From: Actinomycetospora chibensis
GTDB lineage: Bacteria > Actinomycetota > Actinomycetes > Mycobacteriales > Pseudonocardiaceae
Reading direction: 5' to 3'
Assembly: GCF_028737215.1 (NCBI RefSeq)
Contig: NZ_JAQZAM010000027.1
Span: forward strand, 1-62,856
Length of the DNA stretch: 62,856 nucleotides
Part shown: piece after piece, positions 54,859 through 62,856 of the stretch
Layout of the letters: the number at the start of each line of letters is the position of its first letter
How positions within the stretch are numbered: position 1 is the stretch's first letter
The notes under the pieces: model-generated
The model's database searches: none
Told to the model about the DNA's origin: nothing
The model's input: only the letters and a program-made list of their open reading frames with translations
Translations under genes and position numbers: made by a program

Positions 54859-55637
54859 CCCGCGCCCGCAGGCGCGTCCTCGCCGGCCTGGTCGCCGCCG
54901 TCGCTCTCGGCGTCGCGGCATGCGGGGGGTCCGGAGGCGAGCAGCAGGCGCCCCCGTCCCGCACGCTCACCGTCTCGGCCGCGGCGTCGCTCACCGACGT
55001 CTACGGCCGGTTGAAGACCCAGTTCGAGCAGGCCGACCCGGGCACCGAGATCCGCCTCAACTTCGGCGGCTCGGACACGCTGGCCCAGCAGATCGTGCAG
55101 GGCGCGCCCGCCGACGTGCTGGCCACCGCGAGCACGAAGACGATGCAGACCGCGCAGCAGGCCGGCCGCATCCAGGGCCAGCCGGTCACCTACGCGGCGA
55201 ACCAGCTCCAGATCGCGGTCCGGCCCGGCAACCCGAAGCAGATCACCGGACTGCCGTCCCTGGTCGGCCCGCAGGTCACCGAGTCGGTCTGCGCGCCGGC
55301 CGTGCCGTGCGGCGCCGCCACCGAGGCCGCCGAGCGCGCCGCCGGCGTCACCCTCGACCCGGTCAGCGAGGAGCAGGACGTCCGCTCCGTGCTCCAGCGC
55401 GTCACCACCGGCAACGTCGACGCGGGCCTCGTCTACGTCACCGACGTGAGGTCGGCGGACGGGCAGGTGCAGGGGATCGACTTCCCGCAGGCCACCGCCC
55501 AGGGCGCGGCGCAGAGCTACCTCATCGGCGCGGTCACCGGCAGCCAGAACGCCGACCTCGCCGACAGCTGGATCCGGTTCGTCACCGGGCCCCAGGGCGA
55601 CGTCGCGCTGACCCAGGCGGGATTCCAACTCAAGTGA
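54855..55637 (+). CDS. modA: Molybdate ABC transporter substrate-binding lipoprotein
   Basis: A 260-residue binding protein with a lipobox (LGVAACGG), the molybdate-loop AAASLTDVYGRLKTQFE, NFGGSDTLAQQI and a late VTGSQNADLADSWIRFV. It captures molybdate outside the membrane. It overlaps both neighbours by GTGA, so uptake genes are co-translated. Confidence 0.93.
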   Translation: MTRARRRVLAGLVAAVALGVAACGGSGGEQQAPPSRTLTVSAAASLTDVYGRLKTQFEQADPGTEIRLNFGGSDTLAQQIVQGAPADVLATASTKTMQTAQQAGRIQGQPVTYAANQLQIAVRPGNPKQITGLPSLVGPQVTESVCAPAVPCGAATEAAERAAGVTLDPVSEEQDVRSVLQRVTTGNVDAGLVYVTDVRSADGQVQGIDFPQATAQGAAQSYLIGAVTGSQNADLADSWIRFVTGPQGDVALTQAGFQLK

Positions 55638-56473
55638 CACGCGCCGTCCCCGCGTCTCCGCGCCCCCGCAGCAGCCGCACCGGCTCGGCGGGGCACGCCC
55701 TGCCGTGGCCGGTGTGGGTGCCCGCGGTCGTCGGGTTCGGGCTGATCGCGGTCCCGGTCGCCGGGCTGGTGCTGCGGGCCGACTGGCCGAACTTCCTCTC
55801 GCTCGTCACCAGCGACGCCGCCCTCGACGCCCTGCGGCTCTCGCTGCAGACGGGGCTGACGTCGACGGCGCTGTGCCTGCTGTTCGGGACCCCGCTCGCG
55901 CTCGTGCTCGCGCGGTCGGACCTGCCCGGCCTGCCCGTGTTCCGCTCGATCGTCCTGCTGCCGCTGGTCCTCCCGCCGGTGGTCGGCGGTCTGACGCTGC
56001 TGTTCCTTCTCGGGCGCACCGGGCCGGTCGGGCAGCTGCTCGACGCCTGGTTCGGGATCACCGTGCCGTTCTCCACCGCGGCCGTGGTGATCGCCCAGAC
56101 CTTCGTCGCCATGCCGTTCCTCGTGGTCAGCCTCGAGGGTGCGCTGCGCACCGCGGGCGACCGCTACGAGGCGGTGGCCGCGACCCTCGGCGCCTCGCCG
56201 ATGACCGCCCTGCGCCGCGTCACCCTCCCCGTCGTCCTGCCCGGCCTGGTCTCCGGCGCCGTCCTGGCCTTCGCCCGCGCCCTCGGGGAGTTCGGCGCGA
56301 CCGTCGCCTTCGCCGGCAGCCTGCAGGGCACCACCCGCACCCTCCCGCTGCTGATCTACCTGGACTCCCAGGACGACCTCGACTCCGCCGTCGCGCTCTC
56401 CCTGCTGCTCGTCGTCGTGGCCGTCGTCGTCATCGTCGGCACCCGGACCCGCGACGCGAGCGGGGTCCGGTGA
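55634..56473 (+). CDS. modB: Molybdate ABC transporter permease
   Basis: A 279-residue permease with about five to six membrane helices and the EAA-type coupling loop in EAVAATLGASPMTALRRVTL, followed by ALGEFGATVAFAG, a ModB hallmark. The N-terminal 30 residues are a Pro/Arg/Ser-rich extension. GTGA overlaps on both sides. Confidence 0.93.
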   Translation: MTRAVPASPRPRSSRTGSAGHALPWPVWVPAVVGFGLIAVPVAGLVLRADWPNFLSLVTSDAALDALRLSLQTGLTSTALCLLFGTPLALVLARSDLPGLPVFRSIVLLPLVLPPVVGGLTLLFLLGRTGPVGQLLDAWFGITVPFSTAAVVIAQTFVAMPFLVVSLEGALRTAGDRYEAVAATLGASPMTALRRVTLPVVLPGLVSGAVLAFARALGEFGATVAFAGSLQGTTRTLPLLIYLDSQDDLDSAVALSLLLVVVAVVVIVGTRTRDASGVR

Positions 56474-57729
56474 GCGCCGCGGGAGCCGGGCCGGAGTCGC
56501 GCGAAGGGCACCGTGAGCCGGATAGAACGGTCGATGGTGCCCTTCGCACGGACACCGCGGACACCGCGGACACCGCGGACACCGCGGACACCGCGCGCAC
56601 CGCGGACACCGCGCGCACCGCAGGCCTCACCGCCCGCGTCACCACCCGCCGTGGCGGCTTCACCCTCGACGTCGCCGTTCAGGTCGCGCCCGGCGAGGTC
56701 GTCGCCGTCCTCGGGCCCAACGGGTCGGGCAAGTCGACGCTGCTCGGGACGCTCGCGGGCCTGTTCGACCCCGAGTCGGCGACCGTGACCCTGGCCGACC
56801 GGGTCCTCACCGACACCGCGGCGGGCGTCGCCGTGCCCGTCCACCGGCGGCGGGTCGGGCTGCTCAGCCAGCAGGCGCTGCTGTTCCCGCACCTGACCGC
56901 GCGCGAGAACGTCGCCTTCGGCCCGCGCTGCGCGGGGCAGGGCCGACGGGCCGCGGGGACGGTCGCCGACCGCTGGCTCGCCGAGATGGGCGTCGCCGAG
57001 CTCGCCGACCGCCGCCCGTCCGAGCTGTCCGGTGGGCAGGCCCAGCGGGTGGCGATCGCCCGCGCGCTGGCCGTCGAGCCGGACCTGCTGCTGCTCGACG
57101 AACCCTTCGCCGCCCTCGACGTCGACGCGGCGCCCGCCGTCCGGGCCTTGCTGCGCCGCGTCGTGCGCGACAGCGTCGTGGGAGGCCAGACCGTCCTCCT
57201 CGTCACCCACGACGTGCTCGACGCCGTCGTCCTCGCCGACCGGCTCGTCGTCCTGGCCGACGGCGACGTCGTGGAGCAGGGCCCGACCGCGGAGGTGCTC
57301 GCCCGCCCGCGCTCGGGGTTCGCGGCCCGCATCGCCGGCCTCGACCTCGTCACCGGCACCGCAGGCGCCGGCGGGCTCCACGCCTCCGACGGGACCCTGG
57401 TCTCCGGCGCGGCCTCGGAGCCTCTCGACCACGGCGAGCCGGCGGTCGCGGTGTTCGCGCCGCGCTCGGTGGCCGTGCACCGTGAGCGCCCCGCGGGCAG
57501 CCCGCGCAACGTCGTGCCGGTGCGGCTCGCGGCGATGGAGCCGCAGGGCGAGGTCGTCCGGCTGCGCGCCGGCGCCTCGGAGCGCGGCCCGGCGTGGGTC
57601 GACGGGCTGGCCGCCGACGTCACCCCGGCCGCCATCGCCGAGCTGGGCGTCGAGCCCGGCGACGAGCTGTGGTTCGCGGTGAAGGCCACCGAGGTCGCGG
57701 TGCACCCGATGCGACGGCGTCGCAGGTGA
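56470..57729 (+). CDS. modC: Molybdate ABC transporter ATP-binding protein
   Basis: A 419-residue ATPase: Walker A GPNGSGKST, signature LSGGQAQRVAIARAL, Walker B LLLLDEPFAALD, and a C-terminal TOBE domain that may sense molybdate. The first ~50 residues before GLTARVTTRRGGF are not part of the family. They are encoded by a palindromic element and eight 9-base repeats giving DTADTADTA and ARTA units. No in-frame start exists after this stretch, so it is translated unless a non-standard start is used. Confidence 0.92.
   Translation: MSAAGAGPESREGHREPDRTVDGALRTDTADTADTADTADTARTADTARTAGLTARVTTRRGGFTLDVAVQVAPGEVVAVLGPNGSGKSTLLGTLAGLFDPESATVTLADRVLTDTAAGVAVPVHRRRVGLLSQQALLFPHLTARENVAFGPRCAGQGRRAAGTVADRWLAEMGVAELADRRPSELSGGQAQRVAIARALAVEPDLLLLDEPFAALDVDAAPAVRALLRRVVRDSVVGGQTVLLVTHDVLDAVVLADRLVVLADGDVVEQGPTAEVLARPRSGFAARIAGLDLVTGTAGAGGLHASDGTLVSGAASEPLDHGEPAVAVFAPRSVAVHRERPAGSPRNVVPVRLAAMEPQGEVVRLRAGASERGPAWVDGLAADVTPAAIAELGVEPGDELWFAVKATEVAVHPMRRRRR
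56501..56547. repeat. Palindromic element, family C, inside modC
   Basis: GCGAAGGGCACC (56501-56512) and GGTGCCCTTCGC (56536-56547) are perfect 12-base arms with a 23-base centre. It lies within the modC reading frame, 31 bases after the start. Confidence 0.7.
56551..56622 (+). repeat. 9-base tandem repeat in modC
   Basis: Eight units: five perfect GACACCGCG, then CGCACCGCG, GACACCGCG and CGCACCGCA. The unit length keeps the frame, so copy number can vary without loss of modC. Confidence 0.85.
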
Positions 57730-57781
57730 GTGGTCCGGGTCGTCATGGCGACCCATGTCGCTCACGTGCGCAGGAGGCGCC

Positions 57782-58972
57782 TCACAGGTCCGGCGGGCCG
57801 CCGAAGAGGGGCTCGTCGACGGCGCGGATCTCCTGGCCGGGCAGGCCCTCGGGGTGCTCGCGGCGCACCGAGTCCAGGGCCGTCAGCGCGAGGTCGAGGT
57901 GGTGGCGCTTGGAGGCCTCGTAGAACTCCTGGGCGCCGGCGGCGAGCTTCGGCGACCCGTGCAGGGGCTTGTCCGAGACGCACAGCAGGGTGGCGTGGGG
58001 GACGCGGTAGCGGAAGCCGTTGGTCGCGATCGTCGCCGACTCCATGTCGACGGCGACGCTGCGGCTCAGCCGCATCGCGCGCAGTGCGGCCTGCTGGTTG
58101 AACTCCCAGTCGCGGTTGTCGGTCGTGTGCACGATGCCGAGGCGGTAGGGGCGGCCGGCGGCGGCGAGCGCGTCGAGCAGGAACGTGTTCAGCCGGTGGT
58201 TGGGCACCACCGGCACGTCGAGGGGCAGCACGTCGTCGAGGACGTGGTCGGCGCGCTGGTAGCCGGTGGCCAGCACGAAGTCGCCCTTCTGCTGGTGGTT
58301 CCGCAGCCCGCCGCAATGCCCGATCATGATCATCGTGTCGGGCCGGAGCACCGCGATGTGGTCGGTCGCCGTCTTGGCGTTGGCCGGCCCGACCCCGATG
58401 TTCACGAGGCTCACGCCGTCGCCGGCCTCGGTGCGGTGGTGGTAGGCGGGCATCTGCATGCCGTCGCGCGCCGGCCGGTCCGCGTCGGGGAAGCGCTCGA
58501 GGAACGCCTCGACGTGCATCGCGTAGTTGGTGAAGAGCACGTGGCGCTGGAAGGCCGCGGCCGGGGTGCCGGTGTAGTGCCCGATCCGGTCGACCGAGAG
58601 CGCCATGCGCTCGGGGGAGAACAGGAAGAGCTTCTTGGCCCGGATGTCGACGCGGTCCTCGTCGAGCGCGGCGAAGAACGCGGGGTCGTCGAACGGCGGC
58701 TGCGGGCGCGACGCCCGCGCGGTGATCCGCGCCCCGAGGACGAGCAGGGACGCGAGCTCGCGGCACAGGTAGCGGTGGATGGCGCCCGCGCGGGCGAACT
58801 CGCCGTCGAGGCGCGGGTTGTGCGACGACCACGGCCGCTCGACCTCCAGCGCGCCGTACCACCCCGCCTCGTCGGCGTCGGCGAGCGTGGCGACGAGGGT
58901 CTCGGTGGCCTTCTCGACGTCGTCGGCGCTCAGCGCGGCGCCGTCGACCGTCACGGGCTGGGGTCCGGACAT
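57782..58972 (-). CDS. amn: AMP nucleosidase
   Basis: A 396-residue phosphorylase-superfamily enzyme. VNIGVGPANAKTATDHIAVL and the C-terminal VAVDMESATIATNGFRYRV match the nucleoside phosphorylase fold. It splits AMP into adenine and ribose 5-phosphate. It is shorter than the E. coli enzyme (484 residues), with a reduced N-terminal regulatory part. ATG 58972 was chosen as the first start matching the family; no strong ribosome site is seen. It is divergent from an amidohydrolase that could act on nucleobases. Confidence 0.87.
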   Translation of the reverse strand: MSGPQPVTVDGAALSADDVEKATETLVATLADADEAGWYGALEVERPWSSHNPRLDGEFARAGAIHRYLCRELASLLVLGARITARASRPQPPFDDPAFFAALDEDRVDIRAKKLFLFSPERMALSVDRIGHYTGTPAAAFQRHVLFTNYAMHVEAFLERFPDADRPARDGMQMPAYHHRTEAGDGVSLVNIGVGPANAKTATDHIAVLRPDTMIMIGHCGGLRNHQQKGDFVLATGYQRADHVLDDVLPLDVPVVPNHRLNTFLLDALAAAGRPYRLGIVHTTDNRDWEFNQQAALRAMRLSRSVAVDMESATIATNGFRYRVPHATLLCVSDKPLHGSPKLAAGAQEFYEASKRHHLDLALTALDSVRREHPEGLPGQEIRAVDEPLFGGPPDL

Positions 58973-59054
58973 ACCCGCATCGTCCCAGCATCGTGGGGGC
59001 ACTCCTGCGCGACGCCATCGTGCCCGGTGTCGGACGAGCCCGAGGAGCGTGCGG

Positions 59055-60305
59055 ATGACGGACCTGCTGCTGCGGGACGCCCGGGTGACCGGCCGCGACG
59101 CGCCGGTCGACATCGCCGTCGAGGACGGGCGGATCGTGGCGATCGGAGCGGCCGATCGGAACGCGGCCGACCGGGAGACCATCGACTGCGCCGGGGACGC
59201 CGTGATCCCCGGGCTCGTCGAGCCGCACCTGCACCTCGACAAGGCGCTGCTCGACGCCGAGAAGCCCAACGTCGACGGCACGCTCGCGGGAGCGGTCGAG
59301 GTCACCCGGGAGCTCAAGCGCGGGTTCACAGGAGAGGGGGTCCGCGCGCGGGCCGCCCAGGTCCTGGAGCAGGCGGTCGTGCACGGCACGACCGCGATCC
59401 GGGCCCACGCCGACGTCGACCCCGTCGTCGGGCTGCTCGGTCTCGAGGTGCTGCTCGGGCTCCGGGAGTCCCACGCCGACCTCGTCGACCTGCAGGTCGT
59501 CGCGTTCCCGCAGGAGGGCGTCCTCCAGAGCCCGGGCACCGAGGACCTGCTCGTCGCGGGCCTGCGCGCCGGTGCCGACGTCGTCGGCGGCTGCAGCTAT
59601 TCCGAGGCGACGCCCGAGGAGTGCCGCGATCACATCGACCGCGTGTTCGCGCTGGCCGAGCGGTTCGGGGTGCCCGTCGACCTGCACGCCGACTTCGCCG
59701 ACGACACCTCCGACCCCCGCTACGCCCTCGCCGGACACATCGCCGACCGCACCCGCGCCCACGGCATGGCGGGCCGGGTCACCGTCGGGCACATGACGTC
59801 GCTGGCGAGCCTGGGCGCCGACGCGCGGAAGCGCACCATCGCCGACCTCGCCGACGCCGGCGTCGCCGTCGTGGTGCTCCCGGCCACCGACGTGCACCTG
59901 GGCGGGCGCTCCGACGACGCGAACGTGCGCCGCGGGATCGCCCCGGTGCGCGACCTGCTCGACGCGGGCGTGCGCACCGGCCTGTCGTCGAACAACATCC
60001 GCAACGGCTTCACCCCGTTCGGCAACGCCGACGTCCTCGAGATCGCGCTGTTCCTCGCCCAGACCGCGCACCTGGGCGGCCCGGACGACCTGGCGACGCT
60101 GATCCGGATGGCGACCGACGACGCCGCGCGGATGCTCGGGATCGGCGACGAGCACGGGCTGCGTGTCGGCGCCGTCGCCGACCTCGTCCTGCTCGCCGCG
60201 CCCACCGCCACCGACGCCCTCCTCGACCGCGCGCACCGCCGCGCCGTGGTCAAGCGGGGCCGCGTCGTCGCGACCACCGAGCGCACCACGCGGCTGCACC
60301 GCTAA
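59055..60305 (+). CDS. Cytosine-deaminase-like amidohydrolase
   Basis: A 416-residue amidohydrolase with metal ligands in EPHLHLDK, HADFADD, VGHMTSL and a late SSNNIRNGFTPFG in place of the usual SDN motif. It resembles cytosine deaminase and N-isopropylammelide-type enzymes, which remove an amino group from a pyrimidine- or triazine-like ring. The exact base is unknown. ATG 59055 follows GAGGAG by 7 bases. With AMP nucleosidase it could form a purine/pyrimidine salvage pair. Confidence 0.85.
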   Translation: MTDLLLRDARVTGRDAPVDIAVEDGRIVAIGAADRNAADRETIDCAGDAVIPGLVEPHLHLDKALLDAEKPNVDGTLAGAVEVTRELKRGFTGEGVRARAAQVLEQAVVHGTTAIRAHADVDPVVGLLGLEVLLGLRESHADLVDLQVVAFPQEGVLQSPGTEDLLVAGLRAGADVVGGCSYSEATPEECRDHIDRVFALAERFGVPVDLHADFADDTSDPRYALAGHIADRTRAHGMAGRVTVGHMTSLASLGADARKRTIADLADAGVAVVVLPATDVHLGGRSDDANVRRGIAPVRDLLDAGVRTGLSSNNIRNGFTPFGNADVLEIALFLAQTAHLGGPDDLATLIRMATDDAARMLGIGDEHGLRVGAVADLVLLAAPTATDALLDRAHRRAVVKRGRVVATTERTTRLHR

Positions 60306-60309
60306 CCGG

Positions 60310-60978
60310 CTACGAGCGCTGCGGGCTCGGCGCCGTCCGCCGGGCGATCTCGGCCGCACCGGGGCCCGAGAGCGCCTCCAGGCCCGCCGCGCGGCCGGTG
60401 GCGACGAGCAGCAGCTCGCCGATCGGCCCCCGCACCTCGGGGCCCTCGCCGCGCGCCCAGTCGGCGTCGGTCGCGACGGCGCGGACGCCCGCGAACCGCT
60501 TCTTCGTGCCCCACACCGGGCTGCCCCAGCAGGCGTCGATCACGAGCAGCACCCGCTCGACGGGCATCGGGCGCACGAGGCCGAGGGGCCGGGCGATGTC
60601 CTGGCCGTGGACCAGGACGTCGTCCAGCGGGTCGGTGGGCCCGCTGAGCCCGAGCCGGTGCGGGTCGTCGGCCGTGGCCCGCAACCGTTCGAGCAGCGCC
60701 GCCGGGCTCAGGGCGGCGGCGCGCTCGCGGGCCTCCCGGTCGAACACGGCGTTCATGTCGCCGCGGGCCCGGACGACCTCGACGAGCAGGGGCAGGGTCG
60801 TCTCCTCGACCGAGAAGGTCAGGTGCGCGAGGACGTCGTGCGCGGTCCACGCCCCGCAGAGCGACGGGGTCGCCCAGGCCGCGTCGTCGAGGGTCTCGAG
60901 CTGGTCGGCGAGGTCGCGGCGCTCCGCCGCCACGTGGGGCAGGAACTCGTCGATGTAGCGGCGCTGGGGGGATCGCAT
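60310..60978 (-). CDS. Maleylpyruvate isomerase family mycothiol-dependent protein
   Basis: A 222-residue DinB-like four-helix protein with WATPSLCGAWTAHDVLAHLT, which holds the metal-binding histidine, and DDVLVHGQDIARPLG. These match the TIGR03083 family, whose characterised members use mycothiol. The function of this member is unknown. Presence is consistent with an actinobacterial, mycothiol-making host. Confidence 0.85.
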   Translation of the reverse strand: MRSPQRRYIDEFLPHVAAERRDLADQLETLDDAAWATPSLCGAWTAHDVLAHLTFSVEETTLPLLVEVVRARGDMNAVFDREARERAAALSPAALLERLRATADDPHRLGLSGPTDPLDDVLVHGQDIARPLGLVRPMPVERVLLVIDACWGSPVWGTKKRFAGVRAVATDADWARGEGPEVRGPIGELLLVATGRAAGLEALSGPGAAEIARRTAPSPQRS

Positions 60979-60986
60979 GGGGCCTG

Positions 60987-61011
60987 CCTCTCGGGTCGGT
61001 GATGCGAGAGG
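60987..61011. promoter_or_regulatory. Inverted repeat in the MDMPI / FadD intergenic region
   Basis: CCTCTCG (60987-60993) and CGAGAGG (61005-61011) are perfect 7-base arms with an 11-base spacer. The left arm overlaps the MDMPI ribosome site, so it may be an operator or a 5' hairpin. Confidence 0.3.
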
Positions 61012-61143
61012 TGGACGGCCGCCGGGGCGCGAACTCATCGCGGCGTCGCGATCCCGTTCGGCGGAGGCGATCGGCCGGTGACGATCGACGCGTCGACGTG
61101 ACATCGTGGCCGGGACCACAGAGCTCGCCCCCGGAGGTCTCTC

Positions 61144-62793
61144 GTGACGGCGCCAGCCCAGCCCCTCGTGCCCAGCTACACGTCGGGGACGTCCGACATC
61201 CCCCTGCTCGGGGACACGATCGGCGACAACCTCGACCGCACGGCGGGCGCCCGTCCGGACGCCGAGGCCCTGGTCGACCGCACCCGCGGCGAGCGGTACA
61301 CGTGGGCGGAGTTCGTGGCGGAGGTCGACGCGCTGGCGCTGGGCCTGCTCGAGCTCGGGGTGGCCGTCGGCGACCGGGTGGGCATCTGGGCGCCGAACTG
61401 CTCGCCGTGGACGCTGCTGCAGTACGCCACCGCCAAGATCGGCGCGATCCTGGTCAACATCAATCCTGCGTACCGCACCCACGAGCTGGCGTTCGTGCTC
61501 GACCAGGCCGGGGTGTCGCTGCTGGTGGCCGCGCGCAGCTTCAAGAGCTCGGACTACGCGGCGATGATCGATGAGGTCCGGGGCGACCGCCCGGCCCTGC
61601 AGCGGGTCGTGATCATCGACTCCGACGAGTGGGCGGGCCTGTTCGACCGCTCCTCCGACGTCGCCCGCGTACGCGCGGTGCAGGCGGAGCTGACGCCGGA
61701 CGACCCGATCAACATCCAGTACACGTCCGGGACGACGGGCTTCCCCAAGGGCGCGACCCTGTCGCACCACAACATCCTCAACAACGGCTTCTTCGTCGGA
61801 CAGCTCATCGGCTACTCCGACGTCGACCGCGTCTGCATCCCGGTGCCCTTCTACCACTGCTTCGGCATGGTGATGGGCAACCTCGCCTGCACCAGCTCCG
61901 GGGCGACGATGGTCATCCCGGCGCCCGGTTTCGACCCCACGCTCACGCTCGAGGCGGTCGCGCAGGAACGCTGCACCTCGCTCTACGGCGTCCCGACGAT
62001 GTTCATCGCCGAGCTGGGCCTGGAGAACTTCGAGTCCTACGACCTCACCAGCCTGCGCACCGGGATCATGGCCGGCTCGCCGTGCCCCATCGAGGTGATG
62101 AAGCAGGTCGTCGAGCGGATGGGCATGAGCGAGGTCGCGATCTCCTACGGCATGACCGAGACCAGCCCCGTCTCGACCCAGACCCGCGTCGACGACTCGC
62201 TGGACCGCCGGGTGTCGACGGTCGGGCGCACCATGCCCCACCTCGAGTCGAAGATCGTCGACCCGGAGACCGGGCGCACCGTGCCGCGCGGCACCCCCGG
62301 CGAGCTGTGCACCCGCGGGTACTCGGTGATGCTCGGGTACTGGGAGCAGCCCGACAAGACCGCCGAGGTCATCGACCGCGCCCGTTGGATGCACAGCGGC
62401 GACCTCGGTGTGATGGACGACGAGGGCTACATCAACATCACGGGCCGCATCAAGGACATGGTCATCCGCGGTGGGGAGAACATCTACCCGCGCGAGATCG
62501 AGGAGTTCCTCTACACCCACCCCGACATCGTCGACGCCCAGGTCATCGGGGTACCCGACGAGCGGTACGGCGAGGAGATCATGGCCTGGGTGCGCCAGAA
62601 GCCGGGCACGGAACCGCTGACGGCCGAGGCGCTGCGCGAGTTCTCCCAGGGCCGGCTCGCGCACTACAAGATCCCGCGCTACGTCCGTGTCGTCGACGAG
62701 TTCCCGATGACCGTCACGGGCAAGGTCCGCAAGGTCGAGATGCGCGCCGAGTCCGTGGAGCTGCTCGGCCTGTCGAACACCGCGACGGCCTGA
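61144..62793 (+). CDS. Fatty-acyl-CoA synthase (FadD-type AMP-binding)
   Basis: A 549-residue adenylate-forming enzyme: ATP loop [36 protein letters not shown], and [20 protein letters not shown], with the catalytic lysine in [10 protein letters not shown] near the C-terminus. It activates a medium- or long-chain fatty acid to its CoA thioester. It resembles, but is not a close copy of, the synthetase at 154-1650. The GTG at 61144 follows GGAGG by 6 bases. The last 63 bases of the window after its stop show no further gene. Confidence 0.92.
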   Translation: MTAPAQPLVPSYTSGTSDIPLLGDTIGDNLDRTAGARPDAEALVDRTRGERYTWAEFVAEVDALALGLLELGVAVGDRVGIWAPNCSPWTLLQYATAKIGAILVNINPAYRTHELAFVLDQAGVSLLVAARSFKSSDYAAMIDEVRGDRPALQRVVIIDSDEWAGLFDRSSDVARVRAVQAELTPDDPINIQYTSGTTGFPKGATLSHHNILNNGFFVGQLIGYSDVDRVCIPVPFYHCFGMVMGNLACTSSGATMVIPAPGFDPTLTLEAVAQERCTSLYGVPTMFIAELGLENFESYDLTSLRTGIMAGSPCPIEVMKQVVERMGMSEVAISYGMTETSPVSTQTRVDDSLDRRVSTVGRTMPHLESKIVDPETGRTVPRGTPGELCTRGYSVMLGYWEQPDKTAEVIDRARWMHSGDLGVMDDEGYINITGRIKDMVIRGGENIYPREIEEFLYTHPDIVDAQVIGVPDERYGEEIMAWVRQKPGTEPLTAEALREFSQGRLAHYKIPRYVRVVDEFPMTVTGKVRKVEMRAESVELLGLSNTATA

Positions 62794-62856
62794 GCCCCAC
62801 CCGCTCCGCTCGGACGGCGCCCGCTCGGCCGATTCGCGGTGGCCGCGCGGGGATAA

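Overview
The window is about 63 kb of very GC-rich, densely packed actinobacterial DNA with many GTG starts and 4-base start/stop overlaps. Mycofactocin genes, red-type RuBisCO with CbbX, a CO-dehydrogenase-like molybdenum hydroxylase, a mycothiol-dependent-isomerase-family protein and a Pls-type peptide synthetase point to Pseudonocardiales, most likely Pseudonocardia or a close relative. That assignment is inference from gene content, not a database match.

Layout. (1) 0-7 kb: an acyl-CoA synthetase, then a minus-strand operon mdo (NDMA-type alcohol/methanol dehydrogenase) - moxR AAA ATPase - VWA/CoxE-like protein - methyltransferase resembling MftM. (2) 7-12 kb: SDR, a GntR regulator translationally coupled to mftR, then mftA-mftB-mftC; mftA (25 codons, ending IDGMCGVY) is clear. 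(3) 12-20 kb: a Calvin-cycle locus. Response regulator, GAF histidine kinase, cbbL, cbbS, cbbX and a LysR gene run on the minus strand; phosphoribulokinase and a CbbY-type phosphatase run divergently. (4) 20-29 kb: a minus-strand operon with a Pls/PosA-type synthetase, a GATase-like protein, a secreted M1 gluzincin peptidase, a membrane acyltransferase and a membrane Hsp70-like protein. This looks like an uncharacterised poly(amino acid) system. (5) 29-36.7 kb: a second mycofactocin block (two FadH/OYE flavoenzymes, mftE, a phosphoribosyltransferase, mftF, a MOSC protein). No mftD is visible in either block. (6) 37-42 kb: coxS-coxL-coxM-coxG with a form II (AYRGAGR) active-site loop. (7) 42-48 kb: P1/NylC-like peptidase, AraC regulator, VOC protein, AlkA, an OtsB-like stub, Ogt, MoaD, MoaA. 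(8) 48-54 kb: membrane-fusion-like protein, two paralogous secreted proteins, a LuxR-type regulator with a pseudo-receiver, acyl-CoA dehydrogenase. (9) 54-63 kb: TOBE/HTH protein and modABC, AMP nucleosidase, cytosine-deaminase-like amidohydrolase, MDMPI-family protein, FadD.

Together the genes suggest a metabolically flexible aerobe. Mycofactocin-dependent alcohol/C1 oxidation could feed reducing power, the Calvin cycle could fix CO2, and molybdenum uptake (modABC), cofactor synthesis (moaA, moaD) and a Mo-hydroxylase (coxSLM) lie near each other.

Two sequence-level patterns recur. At least nine genes have a TANNNT hexamer 6-8 bases before the start codon, as expected for leaderless transcripts. 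Several families of palindromic elements sit in intergenic gaps; one family appears to carry the -10 box for both the LysR gene and mftE.
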